From JANPLG01 sp964609085 (GTDB lineage Bacteria > Armatimonadota > SYMT01), in contig CAZSRZ010000002.1 in assembly GCA_964609085.1 (NCBI GenBank), positions 1 to 64,000 of the forward strand: a stretch of DNA of 64,000 bases. The letters are read 5' to 3'. Positions 51,224-59,767 of this stretch are shown here, in pieces (the stretch's first letter is position 1; the number at the start of each line of letters is the position of its first letter). A program made the translations under genes and the position numbers. Below the pieces are notes generated by a model that did not search any database, was not told the DNA's origin, and saw nothing but the letters and a program-made list of their open reading frames with translations.

Positions 51224-52852
51224 TCACCCGGTGCCGGCGCTGATGGCGGTGCGTACGTTCCGCCCGATCTCCGTGCCGAAACGGCGTAGAGCGATGGACA
51301 TGTCGTCCTCATCAACGACCGCGTCAATCAGATAAACGCCCCCTCGGGCTTCCGCCCGACGCAGCGCCTCGCCGAAGTCCGCCCGACGGTCTACCCGCTC
51401 GCCCTGCGCACCCAGGGCGCGCGCCAGCCCCGCGTAGTCCCATCGACGGACCTTCATGTATGGCCGATCTTGATCGAAGGCCTTCAACGTGGCGAAGGTT
51501 CCGTTGTTAATAACCACCACGATCTGATTGAGGTCGAGTCCGACCGCCGTGCTGATTTCGACGCCGTCCATCTGAAACGCGCCGTCGCCCACCATCACCA
51601 CGGGTTTCAGATCCGGGCGGGCCAGGGCGGCGCCGATGGCCCCGGGCACCGCAAGTCCCATGCTGGCGTAGTAGCCGGCTCCAATGAACAACCCGGAGCG
51701 CAGCGCGACAGCCCCGAACAGCGGATCCCCGACGTCGCTCACCACGATGTGGTCGTCGCGCAGGTAGCCGTTCAACTCTGCGAGGATGCCATCCATGGTC
51801 AACTCGCCCTGAACGGTGTCGGGGCGCGGGTCTGGCTGTGGCTGCGGGAGCCAGTCGTGCCGCCGCAGGTCATCGCGATCCAGCAGCCCCTCAATCACGT
51901 CGCGCAGGTTGATGTTGGGATACTGGGCATGGCTGATGCGCAGGCTGGAGGAGGTAGCCTGGATGAGTCTGGCGGGCGGCAGTGCCGCGCTGAATCCGCC
52001 CGTGTCCATGTCCGAGAGCAGAATCCCCAGGCCGAAAATGCACTCCGCACTCTCCACCGTCTCACGCACCTGGCTGTCGCTGACGCGGCCGACGTACTGG
52101 CCGATGAAGTTCGGGTGGTTCTCGGGCACCACGCTCTTGCCGATGAACGAGGTGGTCACCGGGACGTTGAGGCGCTCCACCAGTGCCACTAGCTTGCTGG
52201 TCAGGTTGAACCTCTCCGCCTCCTGCCCAGCGTAGATCACCACGCTCCGGGCCGTGTTCAGCCGGTGGACGAGGACGTCTAGCGCTTCGTCGAGACCGCT
52301 TTTGTCCGGCGTCGGGGGACGGTACTTCGGCGCGTTGGGATCGATTTCCGCGTTGACGATGTCGCGCGGGATCTCCAGGTAACCGGGCCGCGAGAGGGTG
52401 CGGACGCAATCAATGACGCGATCGATCTCGTAGGCGGCTGTCCAGGGATCGCGGAGCACGGCGGAGGCTTCCGTCACCTCCTGCATCACTCGGAATTGCG
52501 AATCGTAGTTCTTCACCCGGTGATGGAAGAAAATATCATTCCGCCGCGTGCCGACTTCCGGTGCTCCGGAGATCACCAGCATGGGCGATTCCTCGGCGTA
52601 CGCCATGGCCACCGCGTTCACCATGTTCAGGGCACCCGCCCCGTAGGTGACCACAGCCACGCCGAGCCCTCGAAGTCGACCGTACACGTCCGCCGCGTAC
52701 CCCACAGAGGGTTCGTGCGTCATCACCACGGTAGGCATCCCGACGGATAACTGGGCGGCGAACAGGGGGAGGGCATAGTCGCCCGGGATCCCGAAGGTGG
52801 TCTCCACCCGATGGGCCCGCAGACGTTCGAAGAGGTACTCCGCAACTCGCAT
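51224..52852 (-). CDS. Thiamine pyrophosphate-dependent alpha-keto acid decarboxylase (indolepyruvate/pyruvate decarboxylase-like)
   Basis: 542 residues from ATG 52852, which has GGAG upstream and makes the N-terminus RVAEYLFERLRAHRVETTFG match the family; GTG 52891 is also in frame. FGIPGDYALPLFAAQL with the catalytic Glu in THEPSVGYAADVYGRLRGLG. The TPP-binding motif is MVGDGAFQMDGVEISTAVGL followed by NQIVVVINNGTF (GDG...NN). The PDC/IPDC group makes aldehydes from 2-oxoacids; substrate preference is not predictable. It lies convergent with cysC 33 bp apart. Confidence 0.85.
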   Translation of the reverse strand: MRVAEYLFERLRAHRVETTFGIPGDYALPLFAAQLSVGMPTVVMTHEPSVGYAADVYGRLRGLGVAVVTYGAGALNMVNAVAMAYAEESPMLVISGAPEVGTRRNDIFFHHRVKNYDSQFRVMQEVTEASAVLRDPWTAAYEIDRVIDCVRTLSRPGYLEIPRDIVNAEIDPNAPKYRPPTPDKSGLDEALDVLVHRLNTARSVVIYAGQEAERFNLTSKLVALVERLNVPVTTSFIGKSVVPENHPNFIGQYVGRVSDSQVRETVESAECIFGLGILLSDMDTGGFSAALPPARLIQATSSSLRISHAQYPNINLRDVIEGLLDRDDLRRHDWLPQPQPDPRPDTVQGELTMDGILAELNGYLRDDHIVVSDVGDPLFGAVALRSGLFIGAGYYASMGLAVPGAIGAALARPDLKPVVMVGDGAFQMDGVEISTAVGLDLNQIVVVINNGTFATLKAFDQDRPYMKVRRWDYAGLARALGAQGERVDRRADFGEALRRAEARGGVYLIDAVVDEDDMSIALRRFGTEIGRNVRTAISAGTG

Positions 52853-53043
52853 TTCCGGCTCCAGCGCATCAGGCGACGACGTTGTCGCCACCCCATTCTA
52901 TGGCCTCGAGACCGGGCGGGTGTGGCCGCGGGATGTCCGTCCCGATCCCACATGTGCAGGATGCGGGTAACCTGAGGGAGAAGGTTCCGGAGCCGACATG
53001 GTGATCACGGGCGTGCAGGGTGGCCCGGCGCAAGGAGAATTAG

Positions 53044-53607
53044 ATGCAAGTGACCTTCGCGAGCAAGTCCACCGGACTGGGCGAGCGGGAGCGAGAGTAC
53101 GCGATCCGCAAGCTGGAGCGGCTGGGTAAGTACTTCCGCGGCGGCCGAGACGCCCACCTGACGCATGGGCTGCAGCGGAACCAGCACACCGTCGAAGTGC
53201 AGATGGATCTGGACGGGCTCATCATTCGGGCAGAGGAGTGCAGTCCGGACCTGCATGCGGCAATCGACGCCGTTGCGGACAAGCTCGACGGCCAGATCCG
53301 CCGTCTGAAGGACCGCGTCCGATCCCATCGGGGGCGCGCCGATGCGCCCACGGTTGCCTCCCACTTTGCGGAGTTGGCTGACGCCGTGCCGGCTGACGCG
53401 GACGCGTCCATCGTGGAGCCGCTTGCTCGCTTGGTCAGGCGCAAACCGGTTACGATAAAACCCATGACTGTGGATCAGGCGACGCTCCAGATGGAGTTGC
53501 TCAACCACGACTTCTTCGCGTTCGTCAACGTCGACACCGCGCAGGGGGCAGTTCTCTACCGCCGGCGAGACGGCGATCTCGGGCTGCTCGAGCTGGAACC
53601 TGGTTAA
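53044..53607 (+). CDS. hpf: Long-form ribosome hibernation promoting factor
   Basis: 187 residues; AAGGAGA five bases before ATG 53044. The N-terminal S30AE domain (1-100) starts MQVTFASKSTGLGEREREYA and has the helix LHAAIDAVADKLDGQIRRLK. A linker (105-130) leads to the C-terminal dimerisation domain starting RRKPVTIKPMTVDQATLQME, then LLNHDFFAFVNVDTAQGAVL. Long HPF dimerises 70S ribosomes into 100S particles in stationary phase. It is upstream of, and on the same strand as, the phosphofructokinase. Confidence 0.93.
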   Translation: MQVTFASKSTGLGEREREYAIRKLERLGKYFRGGRDAHLTHGLQRNQHTVEVQMDLDGLIIRAEECSPDLHAAIDAVADKLDGQIRRLKDRVRSHRGRADAPTVASHFAELADAVPADADASIVEPLARLVRRKPVTIKPMTVDQATLQMELLNHDFFAFVNVDTAQGAVLYRRRDGDLGLLELEPG

Positions 53608-53674
53608 CCTGGCCCGGCGGCGCACGGTGCCCGCATCCGGGTCGGGAGGTCGGCCGTAGGGAACGGAGTTCAGC

Positions 53675-54712
53675 ATGCGGGTGGGAATACTGACCGGCGG
53701 CGGCGATTGTCCCGGACTCAACCCGGCCATCCGAGGCGCTGTCCTGCGTGGGCTGGACCACGGCTTCGAGTTTGTCGGCTTGGAGCTCGGATGGAAGGGG
53801 CTCGTCGAGGGGATCACCACCCCGGTCAGCCTGGAGCGTGTCGAGGAGATCATCCGTCAAGGCGGCACGATCCTTGGCTCGTCCCGGACGAATCCGTTCC
53901 GCAAGGGCGCCGAGGACGATCTGGCGAGCGCGCTGGAAAACTGGAAGAAACTGGGGCTCGATGCGCTGATTGCCCTCGGCGGCGAAGACACTCTGGGGGT
54001 GGCAAACAAGCTCTGGAAGCAGTTCCACCTGCAGGTGGTCGGCGTCCCCAAGACAATGGACAACGACCTCAACCACACCGACTACACCTTTGGCTTCGAC
54101 ACTGCGGCGAGCGTCGCTCTCGACGCCGCAGACCGACTCCTCGACACAGCCAAGAGCCACCGCCGCATCCTGGTCCTGGAGGTCATGGGTCGGCATGCCG
54201 GATGGGTTGCCCTACATGTGGGGATCGGCTCCGGCGCGGACTGGATTACCATCCCCGAGGTGCCGTTGGATCTCGGTGCGATGATCGCCGCCCTGCGGCG
54301 CAAACGGAATCGCGGGAAGACGTGGGGATTGGTGGTCGCCTCCGAGGGGACCGAGTTGCCGTCGGTGGACACAGAGGATCTGCAGGTGGATGCGTTCGGC
54401 CATGTGAGCATGTCCCGACGGGCAGTGGGCGAGTCGATCGCCAACGAAATTGAGAAGGCCCTCGGGATCGAGACGCGGTCCGTGGTGCTCGGCCACGTGC
54501 AGCGAGGCGGGACCCCCTCGCTCTTCGATCGGGTGCTCGGTTCCCGCGTGGGCATCCTCGCTGCGGACATGGTGAAGGACGGTAACTGGGGCAAGATGGC
54601 CGCGATCCAGGGGACCCGCGTGGTCCCCGTGGAGTTGGAACTTGCCGTCGGCACGCTGAAGACGGTGCCGATCGAACTCTGGCGCGAGACGATCTCCCTC
54701 ATCAACAAGTAA
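53675..54712 (+). CDS. pfp: PPi-dependent (or PPi-type) 6-phosphofructokinase
   Basis: 345 residues. The start MRVGILTGGGDCPGLNPAIR and the helix EVMGRHAGWVALH are standard PFK. Two residues decide donor specificity: GGEDT (Asp105 where ATP enzymes have Gly) and VGVPKTMDNDLNHTDYTFG (Lys126 where bacterial ATP enzymes have Gly). This pair is that of PPi-dependent enzymes such as the Amycolatopsis PPi-PFK. Catalytic base TMDND (Asp129) and LGHVQRGGTPS (phosphate binding) are kept. It makes fructose 1,6-bisphosphate reversibly, with pyrophosphate. The sugar kinase gene follows by 6 bp. Confidence 0.88.
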   Translation: MRVGILTGGGDCPGLNPAIRGAVLRGLDHGFEFVGLELGWKGLVEGITTPVSLERVEEIIRQGGTILGSSRTNPFRKGAEDDLASALENWKKLGLDALIALGGEDTLGVANKLWKQFHLQVVGVPKTMDNDLNHTDYTFGFDTAASVALDAADRLLDTAKSHRRILVLEVMGRHAGWVALHVGIGSGADWITIPEVPLDLGAMIAALRRKRNRGKTWGLVVASEGTELPSVDTEDLQVDAFGHVSMSRRAVGESIANEIEKALGIETRSVVLGHVQRGGTPSLFDRVLGSRVGILAADMVKDGNWGKMAAIQGTRVVPVELELAVGTLKTVPIELWRETISLINK

Positions 54713-54718
54713 GCCGAG

Positions 54719-55678
54719 GTGTCCGTCGTCTGTGTCGGGGAAGCGCTCATCGACTTCGTGCCGGATCAGTCCGGACTTCGTCTGGCTGAGTGCGCCGGCT
54801 TCCGACGAGCGGCAGGGGGAGCCCCGGCCAACGTCGCCGCGGGTGTCGCCCGCCTGGGCGGGGAGGCGGTATTCCTCGGCAGGGTCGGCGCCGACGCCTT
54901 CGGCGAGTTCCTCATAGCGTCCCTGACAGCCGCCGGAGTGCACACGGACTGGATCGTGGCCGACCCTTGGGCGAACACTGGGCTGGCCTTCGTCTCGCTT
55001 TCGCTCTCGGGTGAGCGGGACTTTGTTTTCTACAGGAATCCGAGCGCAGACATGCTCCATCGTCGCGGGGATGTGCCCGAGGCCGCGCTCGATGGCTGCC
55101 GCGTGTGCCACTATGGCTCCATCTCATTGATCCAGGAGCCGAGCAGGACCACGACGCTCGACACGATCGCTCGGGCACGGGCGCGGGGTGCCTGGATTTC
55201 CTACGATCCCAATCTGCGCCCACCGCTCTGGCCCAGCCTGGACGCCGCCCGCCGGACGATTCTGGAAACTCTGCCTCTCGCCGACCTGGTCAAAGTGAGT
55301 GTCGAGGAGGGCGAGTTCCTGTTTGGGTCAGCCGATCCGGTCGAAATTGCCGGGCGTCTCCTCGCGACCGGCGCGCGGCTGGCCGCGGTCACCGGCGGGG
55401 CATCGCCGGCCGTGCTGGCCACGGCCGACCGCCTCGTCCAAATCCCGAGCTTCCGGGTGGACGTTGTTGACACCACGGGTGCGGGTGATGGATTCGTGGC
55501 GGGAGTGCTTCACTTGATTGCCGCCGGTCTGGGGTGGGGGAGCAGGGAAGAGTTGCTTGAGCTGGGCCGATTCGGGGCCGCCGTCGGCGGCCTCACATGC
55601 ACACGCAAGGGGGCGATCCCCGCGCTCCCGAGCGCGTCGGAAGTGCGCGAACTCCTGGCGCACGTCGCGCGCGATTAA
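54719..55678 (+). CDS. PfkB-family sugar kinase (fructokinase-like)
   Basis: 319 residues from GTG 54719, 6 bp after the phosphofructokinase stop. PfkB/ribokinase fold: VCVGEALIDFVPDQSGLRLA, FRRAAGGAPANVAAGVARLG (sugar-binding GGAPAN), ISYDPNLRPPLW, VKVSVEEGEFLFG and the C-terminal signature VDTTGAGDGFVAGVLHLIAA with catalytic Asp. The GEALIDF/GGAPANVA combination is usual in fructokinases, giving fructose 6-phosphate, the substrate of the upstream enzyme. The pair probably forms one operon. Confidence 0.85.
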   Translation: MSVVCVGEALIDFVPDQSGLRLAECAGFRRAAGGAPANVAAGVARLGGEAVFLGRVGADAFGEFLIASLTAAGVHTDWIVADPWANTGLAFVSLSLSGERDFVFYRNPSADMLHRRGDVPEAALDGCRVCHYGSISLIQEPSRTTTLDTIARARARGAWISYDPNLRPPLWPSLDAARRTILETLPLADLVKVSVEEGEFLFGSADPVEIAGRLLATGARLAAVTGGASPAVLATADRLVQIPSFRVDVVDTTGAGDGFVAGVLHLIAAGLGWGSREELLELGRFGAAVGGLTCTRKGAIPALPSASEVRELLAHVARD

Positions 55679-55789
55679 TCTTTGCGAGCAGGGACCCGAC
55701 AGCGCCATGGGGAACCGACAACCGGACGTGCGGGATGGCGCGTTCCTTTTCCCCGACTGCCGCCGGCACGGTTGCCAGGATCTCCAACG

Positions 55790-56899
55790 ATGAAGTCCTC
55801 CCCTCGCCCCACCTCACCCTCGGCCGATGTCGAGCCTACCCGCCTGGATCGGCGCGGGCTGCTGCGCTCGGCCGGCGTCCTCATTCCCGCCATTCCACTC
55901 CTCATGACCACCGACGCCAACGCCAGGGACTTCGGTCCCCACGCCGCTCCCGTGCGCTATCCCGAGCCCGACGTGGTTGTCATCGACGACCGCTTCAAGA
56001 AGTACAAGATCGGCAACACGCCCATCCGACGCCATCACACCGGCATGCTCTGGGCCGAAGGTACCGCCTGGAACGGGGTCGGCCGCTTCCTGGTGTGGAG
56101 CGACATCCCGAACAACATCCAGCACCGGCTCCTGGAAGAGGACGGCCATGTCAGCGTCTTCCGGAATCCGGCGGGGTATTCGAACGGCAACACGTTCGAC
56201 TTCCAGGGCCGACAGATCTCCTTCGAGCACGGTAACCGGCGCGTCGTACGGTACGAGTATGACGGCACCATCACCGTCCTTGCGGAGCGGTTCGAGAACA
56301 AGCGCTTCAACGCACCCAACGACGGTGCCGTCCACCCGGACGGCTCGCTCTGGTTCACGGACCCGGGGTACGGCAGCCTGGGCAACTACGAAGGGTTCAA
56401 GGGCCCCCTGGAATTGAAGGAGGCCGTCTATCGGGTTGACGGCAAGTCGGGCAAGATCGAAAAAGTCACGGACGAGATCTTCAAGCCCAACGGCCTCTGC
56501 TTCTCGCCCGACTACAAGAAGCTCTACGTCTCAGACACCGGGGCTTCCCACTATCCGAACGCACCGAAGAACATCAAGATGTGGGACATCGTCGATGGCA
56601 AGAAGCTGGCCAATGGCCGGCAATTCGCGTCGATGGACCTGGGCGGCAAGGCCGGCTTCGCGGACGGGATCCGGGCGGACGTGGATGGCAACATCTGGGC
56701 GGCGGCCGGTTGGGTGGGGGAAGGCTACGACGGCGTGCACATCTTCGCGCCGGACGGAGTCCGCATCGGCCAGATCCTGCTCCCGGAGATCTGCGGCAAC
56801 CTGTGCTTCGGCGGTCAGAAGCGCAACCGGCTCTTCATGGCCGCCAGCCAGTCCCTCTACTCTGTCTACGTAGAGACCCAGGGCGCGCACGTCAGTTGA
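55790..56899 (+). CDS. Tat-exported SMP-30/gluconolactonase family protein
   Basis: 369 residues from ATG 55790 (AGGA nine bases away). Tat-like signal: LDRRGLLRSAGVLIPAIPLL. The SMP-30/LRE-like six-bladed propeller has LWAEGTAWNGVGRFLVWSDI, FNAPNDGAVHPDGSLWFTDP with the Asn/Asp metal ligands, FKPNGLCFSPDYKKLYVSDT, and FADGIRADVDGNIWAAAGWV. These are the calcium/zinc-binding loops of gluconolactonases. It would hydrolyse a sugar lactone outside the cytoplasm; exact lactone unknown. The DUF1501 gene follows by 110 bp. Confidence 0.88.
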   Translation: MKSSPRPTSPSADVEPTRLDRRGLLRSAGVLIPAIPLLMTTDANARDFGPHAAPVRYPEPDVVVIDDRFKKYKIGNTPIRRHHTGMLWAEGTAWNGVGRFLVWSDIPNNIQHRLLEEDGHVSVFRNPAGYSNGNTFDFQGRQISFEHGNRRVVRYEYDGTITVLAERFENKRFNAPNDGAVHPDGSLWFTDPGYGSLGNYEGFKGPLELKEAVYRVDGKSGKIEKVTDEIFKPNGLCFSPDYKKLYVSDTGASHYPNAPKNIKMWDIVDGKKLANGRQFASMDLGGKAGFADGIRADVDGNIWAAAGWVGEGYDGVHIFAPDGVRIGQILLPEICGNLCFGGQKRNRLFMAASQSLYSVYVETQGAHVS

Positions 56900-57009
56900 A
56901 AACGGCGGGTACTCGTCTGCGGCGGAGCAGCCTGCCCGGGTTGAAACCCAGGGCCCTGCCCGGTGTCGTCATGTCCCGGTAGAAGTGTGGGGCGTGAGGC
57001 GACTTTTTC

Positions 57010-58371
57010 GTGATCAGACTGGGATCGATTGAGGCAGGGGAGTGCCGGGGCCTGGGTCGCCGCGAGGTGATCCAGGTGGGGGCGGCGGGGGCGCTGGGTC
57101 TGGCGTTGCCGCAATTGGTGGCAGCGCAGCCTGCGGACCGACGGCTCTCCGTTCTCTGTGTCTTCCTTCGGGGCGGCGTTTCGCACATCGACACGTGGGA
57201 TGTGAAGCCCGAGGCAACCGCCGCTGAAGCCCGGGGGGAGTTCAAGCCGATTCCTACCAGCGTGGCCGGGCTGCAGTTCTGCGAACTGCTTCCCCTGCTC
57301 GCACGGCAGGCTCACCATCTCAATGTGTTGCACGGGGCCAGCCACTCCGAAGGTGAGCACGATCGCGCCATGCAGTGGGTGCTTACCGGCTATCCATCCA
57401 CCAATCCGCGCGTCTACCCGAATCCCGGCGCGATCCTCGGCAAGTACATTCCCAGCACCAACTCGCTCCCCCCGGCGATCCACGTGCAGACGCCCGGAAT
57501 CGGGAACCCCCAGGCCCCGCCCTCCCCGGCCTCACAGCCGGGCATCGGTGCCGGTTTCTTCGGCGCCGGCCACCAGCCGTTCATGCTCACGGACCCCCTG
57601 AAACTGGATGAGACCGACTGGCTTCGGCCCGGCCCCATCGTGGCTGACCGGCTGGACCGCCGCCAGGCCATCCTGCAGGGCATTGACCGGATGCAACGCC
57701 GCTTCGACTCGTGCGAACTCGGGGACCAGCATACCGCCGCCTACCAGCGTGCATTCTCCATCGTCAGCTCGCCCGAGGCAAAGAAGGCGTTCCGGTTGGA
57801 TGACGAGCCCGACGCCCTTCGTGATCAGTACGGACGCCACGAGTTCGGCCAGTCCTGCCTGCTAGGCCGACGCCTGATCGAAGCCGGAGTGCGGTACGTT
57901 CAGGTCAACTGGTCTGCTCGTGGCTGGGACGCCATCACGAAGAAGGACGACCTCTTCACCCGGAGCACCTTCGATTCGCATTTCGGACACTTCCCCTGGC
58001 TGCGCCGACAACTGCCCAGGCTGGATCAGGGGCTCGCCACGCTGATGGCTGATCTACACCAGCGGGGCACGCTGGAGAAAACGCTCGTGGTGGTGCTGAC
58101 CGAGTTCGGCCGCACCGTCGGCATCAACGGGGACGGCGGCCGCGACCACTGGCCGCAGGCATTCTCCGTGCTCATCGGCGGTGGCGGAATCCCGTGTGGG
58201 CGGCGGATCGGCGCGACCAATGACAACGGGATGGAGATCACTGACGGTCGCTTCGAGCCGCAGTCGCTGCTGAACTCGATCTACACGCTCTGCGGCCTGG
58301 ATGTCTCTGTGGGCCTCCGACAGGCCGGCATCACGGGCGACAATTCCGAGGGCGTGCCGGGTCTCATCTAG
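57010..58371 (+). CDS. DUF1501 family exported protein
   Basis: 453 residues from GTG 57010. Tat-like start: GLGRREVIQVGAAGALGLAL. Family core: LSVLCVFLRGGVSHIDTWDV, HVLHG-type segment in LNVLHGASHSEGEHDRAMQW, and LEKTLVVVLTEFGRTVGINGDGGRDHWPQAFSV (first half of which is a conserved sulfatase/phosphatase-like strand and metal site). It is complete here, unlike the partial copy at the left edge. DUF1501 proteins are sulfatase-fold, exported, and abundant in planctomycetes; exact role unknown. Convergent with the transglycosylase gene. Confidence 0.88.
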   Translation: MIRLGSIEAGECRGLGRREVIQVGAAGALGLALPQLVAAQPADRRLSVLCVFLRGGVSHIDTWDVKPEATAAEARGEFKPIPTSVAGLQFCELLPLLARQAHHLNVLHGASHSEGEHDRAMQWVLTGYPSTNPRVYPNPGAILGKYIPSTNSLPPAIHVQTPGIGNPQAPPSPASQPGIGAGFFGAGHQPFMLTDPLKLDETDWLRPGPIVADRLDRRQAILQGIDRMQRRFDSCELGDQHTAAYQRAFSIVSSPEAKKAFRLDDEPDALRDQYGRHEFGQSCLLGRRLIEAGVRYVQVNWSARGWDAITKKDDLFTRSTFDSHFGHFPWLRRQLPRLDQGLATLMADLHQRGTLEKTLVVVLTEFGRTVGINGDGGRDHWPQAFSVLIGGGGIPCGRRIGATNDNGMEITDGRFEPQSLLNSIYTLCGLDVSVGLRQAGITGDNSEGVPGLI

Positions 58372-58405
58372 CCCCCGGCTGCCGACACCTGGCCGACCGG
58401 GCAGG

Positions 58406-59461
58406 TCAGCGGTCGACGCCGCAGAGCTGGCGATAGAGGCGGGTGATGCGGGTGATGTAGACTTGCGTCTCGCGGTAGGGCGGGATGCCCTGGTACTTCT
58501 TGACTGCGCCCGCGCCCGCGTTGTAGCAGGCCAGCGCTAGCTTCACCGCTTCTTCCTTCACGCGCCCGTCCGCGCCCATGTTCCGCAGGTGCGAGCTTAG
58601 GAGCCGGGTGCTGCCTTCCAGGTTCTGCTGGATGTTGAAGGCGTTGCCCACGCCGAGATCGCCCGCGGTCCCGGGCATCAACTGTCCCAGCCCCATGGCA
58701 CCGGCCCGGGAAACGGCGCTGGGGTCAAAATTGCTCTCGCAGGCAATGACCGCCATCACGAGGCGTGCATCCAGGTCGTATTTCAGACTGTAGGCAAGGA
58801 TGTTCTGCGCGATGTGCTTCGCCGTGCCGACCTCGATGCGCCGGTTGAAGTAACGTACGGCATCGGAGTAGACCTTGATCAACTGCTCCGGGGAGTAGAC
58901 GCGCGGCCCGCGGACGGTTCTCCCGGGAGCATTGCTGCTCACACCGCGGCTCGTCGTCTTGCGCGGCGGAGCACTGCGGGCGCGCAGCGCCGCGGCCTCG
59001 CGGGTCTTCTTCTCGTCTTCGGCCTTCTTCCGGGCGAGTTCAAAGGCGGATGCCTCGGCCTCGCGGACAGCAACCACCACTTCCAGGCTCCCGCTGCTGC
59101 TGCCGTCGAGCGTCACCACGCGGCAGAGCGTGCGCAGAGCCGCGCCCACGTCGAGCGATACCCCTGGATGTGGAAGCCCCTCACCCTTCAGCATCACCTG
59201 CGTCCCGCCGTTCGGACCTGTGAGCGAGATCAGGGTCCGGTCGGCCTTGATGATGGCGCTGATGACCCCATGGACCTCCACGAGTTTGCCTTCGAAGGCG
59301 GCGGGTTGAGTCTGAATCAGGTGCTGCTCGGCCCGTTCGATCACCTGTGCGCGATCACGCACCTCAAAGTACGCGTCGGCGGCCGGGTAGGGTCCTGCGG
59401 CCGCCGGCGAGGCCAGCAGGCCGGCAAGCAAGGCTGAAGTGAGGGGGCCAGGGATCCGCAT
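58406..59461 (-). CDS. Secreted lytic transglycosylase with N-terminal OB-like region
   Basis: 351 residues from ATG 59461. Signal peptide SALLAGLLASPAAAGPYPAA. Residues ~40-140 form a small beta domain (AFEGKLVEVHGVISAIIKAD, TLISLTGPNGGTQVMLKGEG) of OB-fold style. A Lys/Glu-rich linker follows. The C-terminal SLT (goose-lysozyme) domain has the catalytic glutamate in MAVIACESNFDPSAVSRAGA, then MGLGQLMPGTAGDLGVGNAF and LACYNAGAGAVKKYQGIPPY. It cleaves peptidoglycan to 1,6-anhydro products. Upstream 59462-59767 contains the repeat triplet and no gene. Confidence 0.9.
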   Translation of the reverse strand: MRIPGPLTSALLAGLLASPAAAGPYPAADAYFEVRDRAQVIERAEQHLIQTQPAAFEGKLVEVHGVISAIIKADRTLISLTGPNGGTQVMLKGEGLPHPGVSLDVGAALRTLCRVVTLDGSSSGSLEVVVAVREAEASAFELARKKAEDEKKTREAAALRARSAPPRKTTSRGVSSNAPGRTVRGPRVYSPEQLIKVYSDAVRYFNRRIEVGTAKHIAQNILAYSLKYDLDARLVMAVIACESNFDPSAVSRAGAMGLGQLMPGTAGDLGVGNAFNIQQNLEGSTRLLSSHLRNMGADGRVKEEAVKLALACYNAGAGAVKKYQGIPPYRETQVYITRITRLYRQLCGVDR

Positions 59462-59640
59462 GTTCACTACTTTAGACGCGCGATCGAACGGGGAGTTCGG
59501 CGGAAGATGATGCGCACGCCTCGTCGTTGAGGGCAACGGCGGTTTAGTTTAGCCGTAGCCCCCTGCGCAGGCAACCGCTGGGTGATTCTGGCACCATCGC
59601 CGGTGCCATCGAGTCAACCGATGGTGGATCCTGGACAGCC

Positions 59641-59730
59641 CGGGTGCGTGGGGCGTTCTGCCCGAATGGCCCTGGTGCACGGGCGTCTCGACCACATGGC
59701 CCTGGTGCGCGTGCGTCTGGCCCGCCTGCC
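59641..59730. repeat. Three tandem 30-bp copies of the dispersed GC-rich repeat
   Basis: Three adjacent 30-bp units begin at 59641, 59671 and 59701, each of the form cctGGTGCgCGgGCGTCtgG followed by cCCgcatGGC. They are degenerate copies of the same core found five times at 24152-24600. The gap 59462-59767 also holds an 8-bp inverted repeat (CACCATCG at 59592, CGATGGTG at 59619), and otherwise nothing I can name. Confidence 0.7.
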
Positions 59731-59767
59731 CCCCGGACCGGGGCCTAACGGGGAGCCCCGACGCAGG

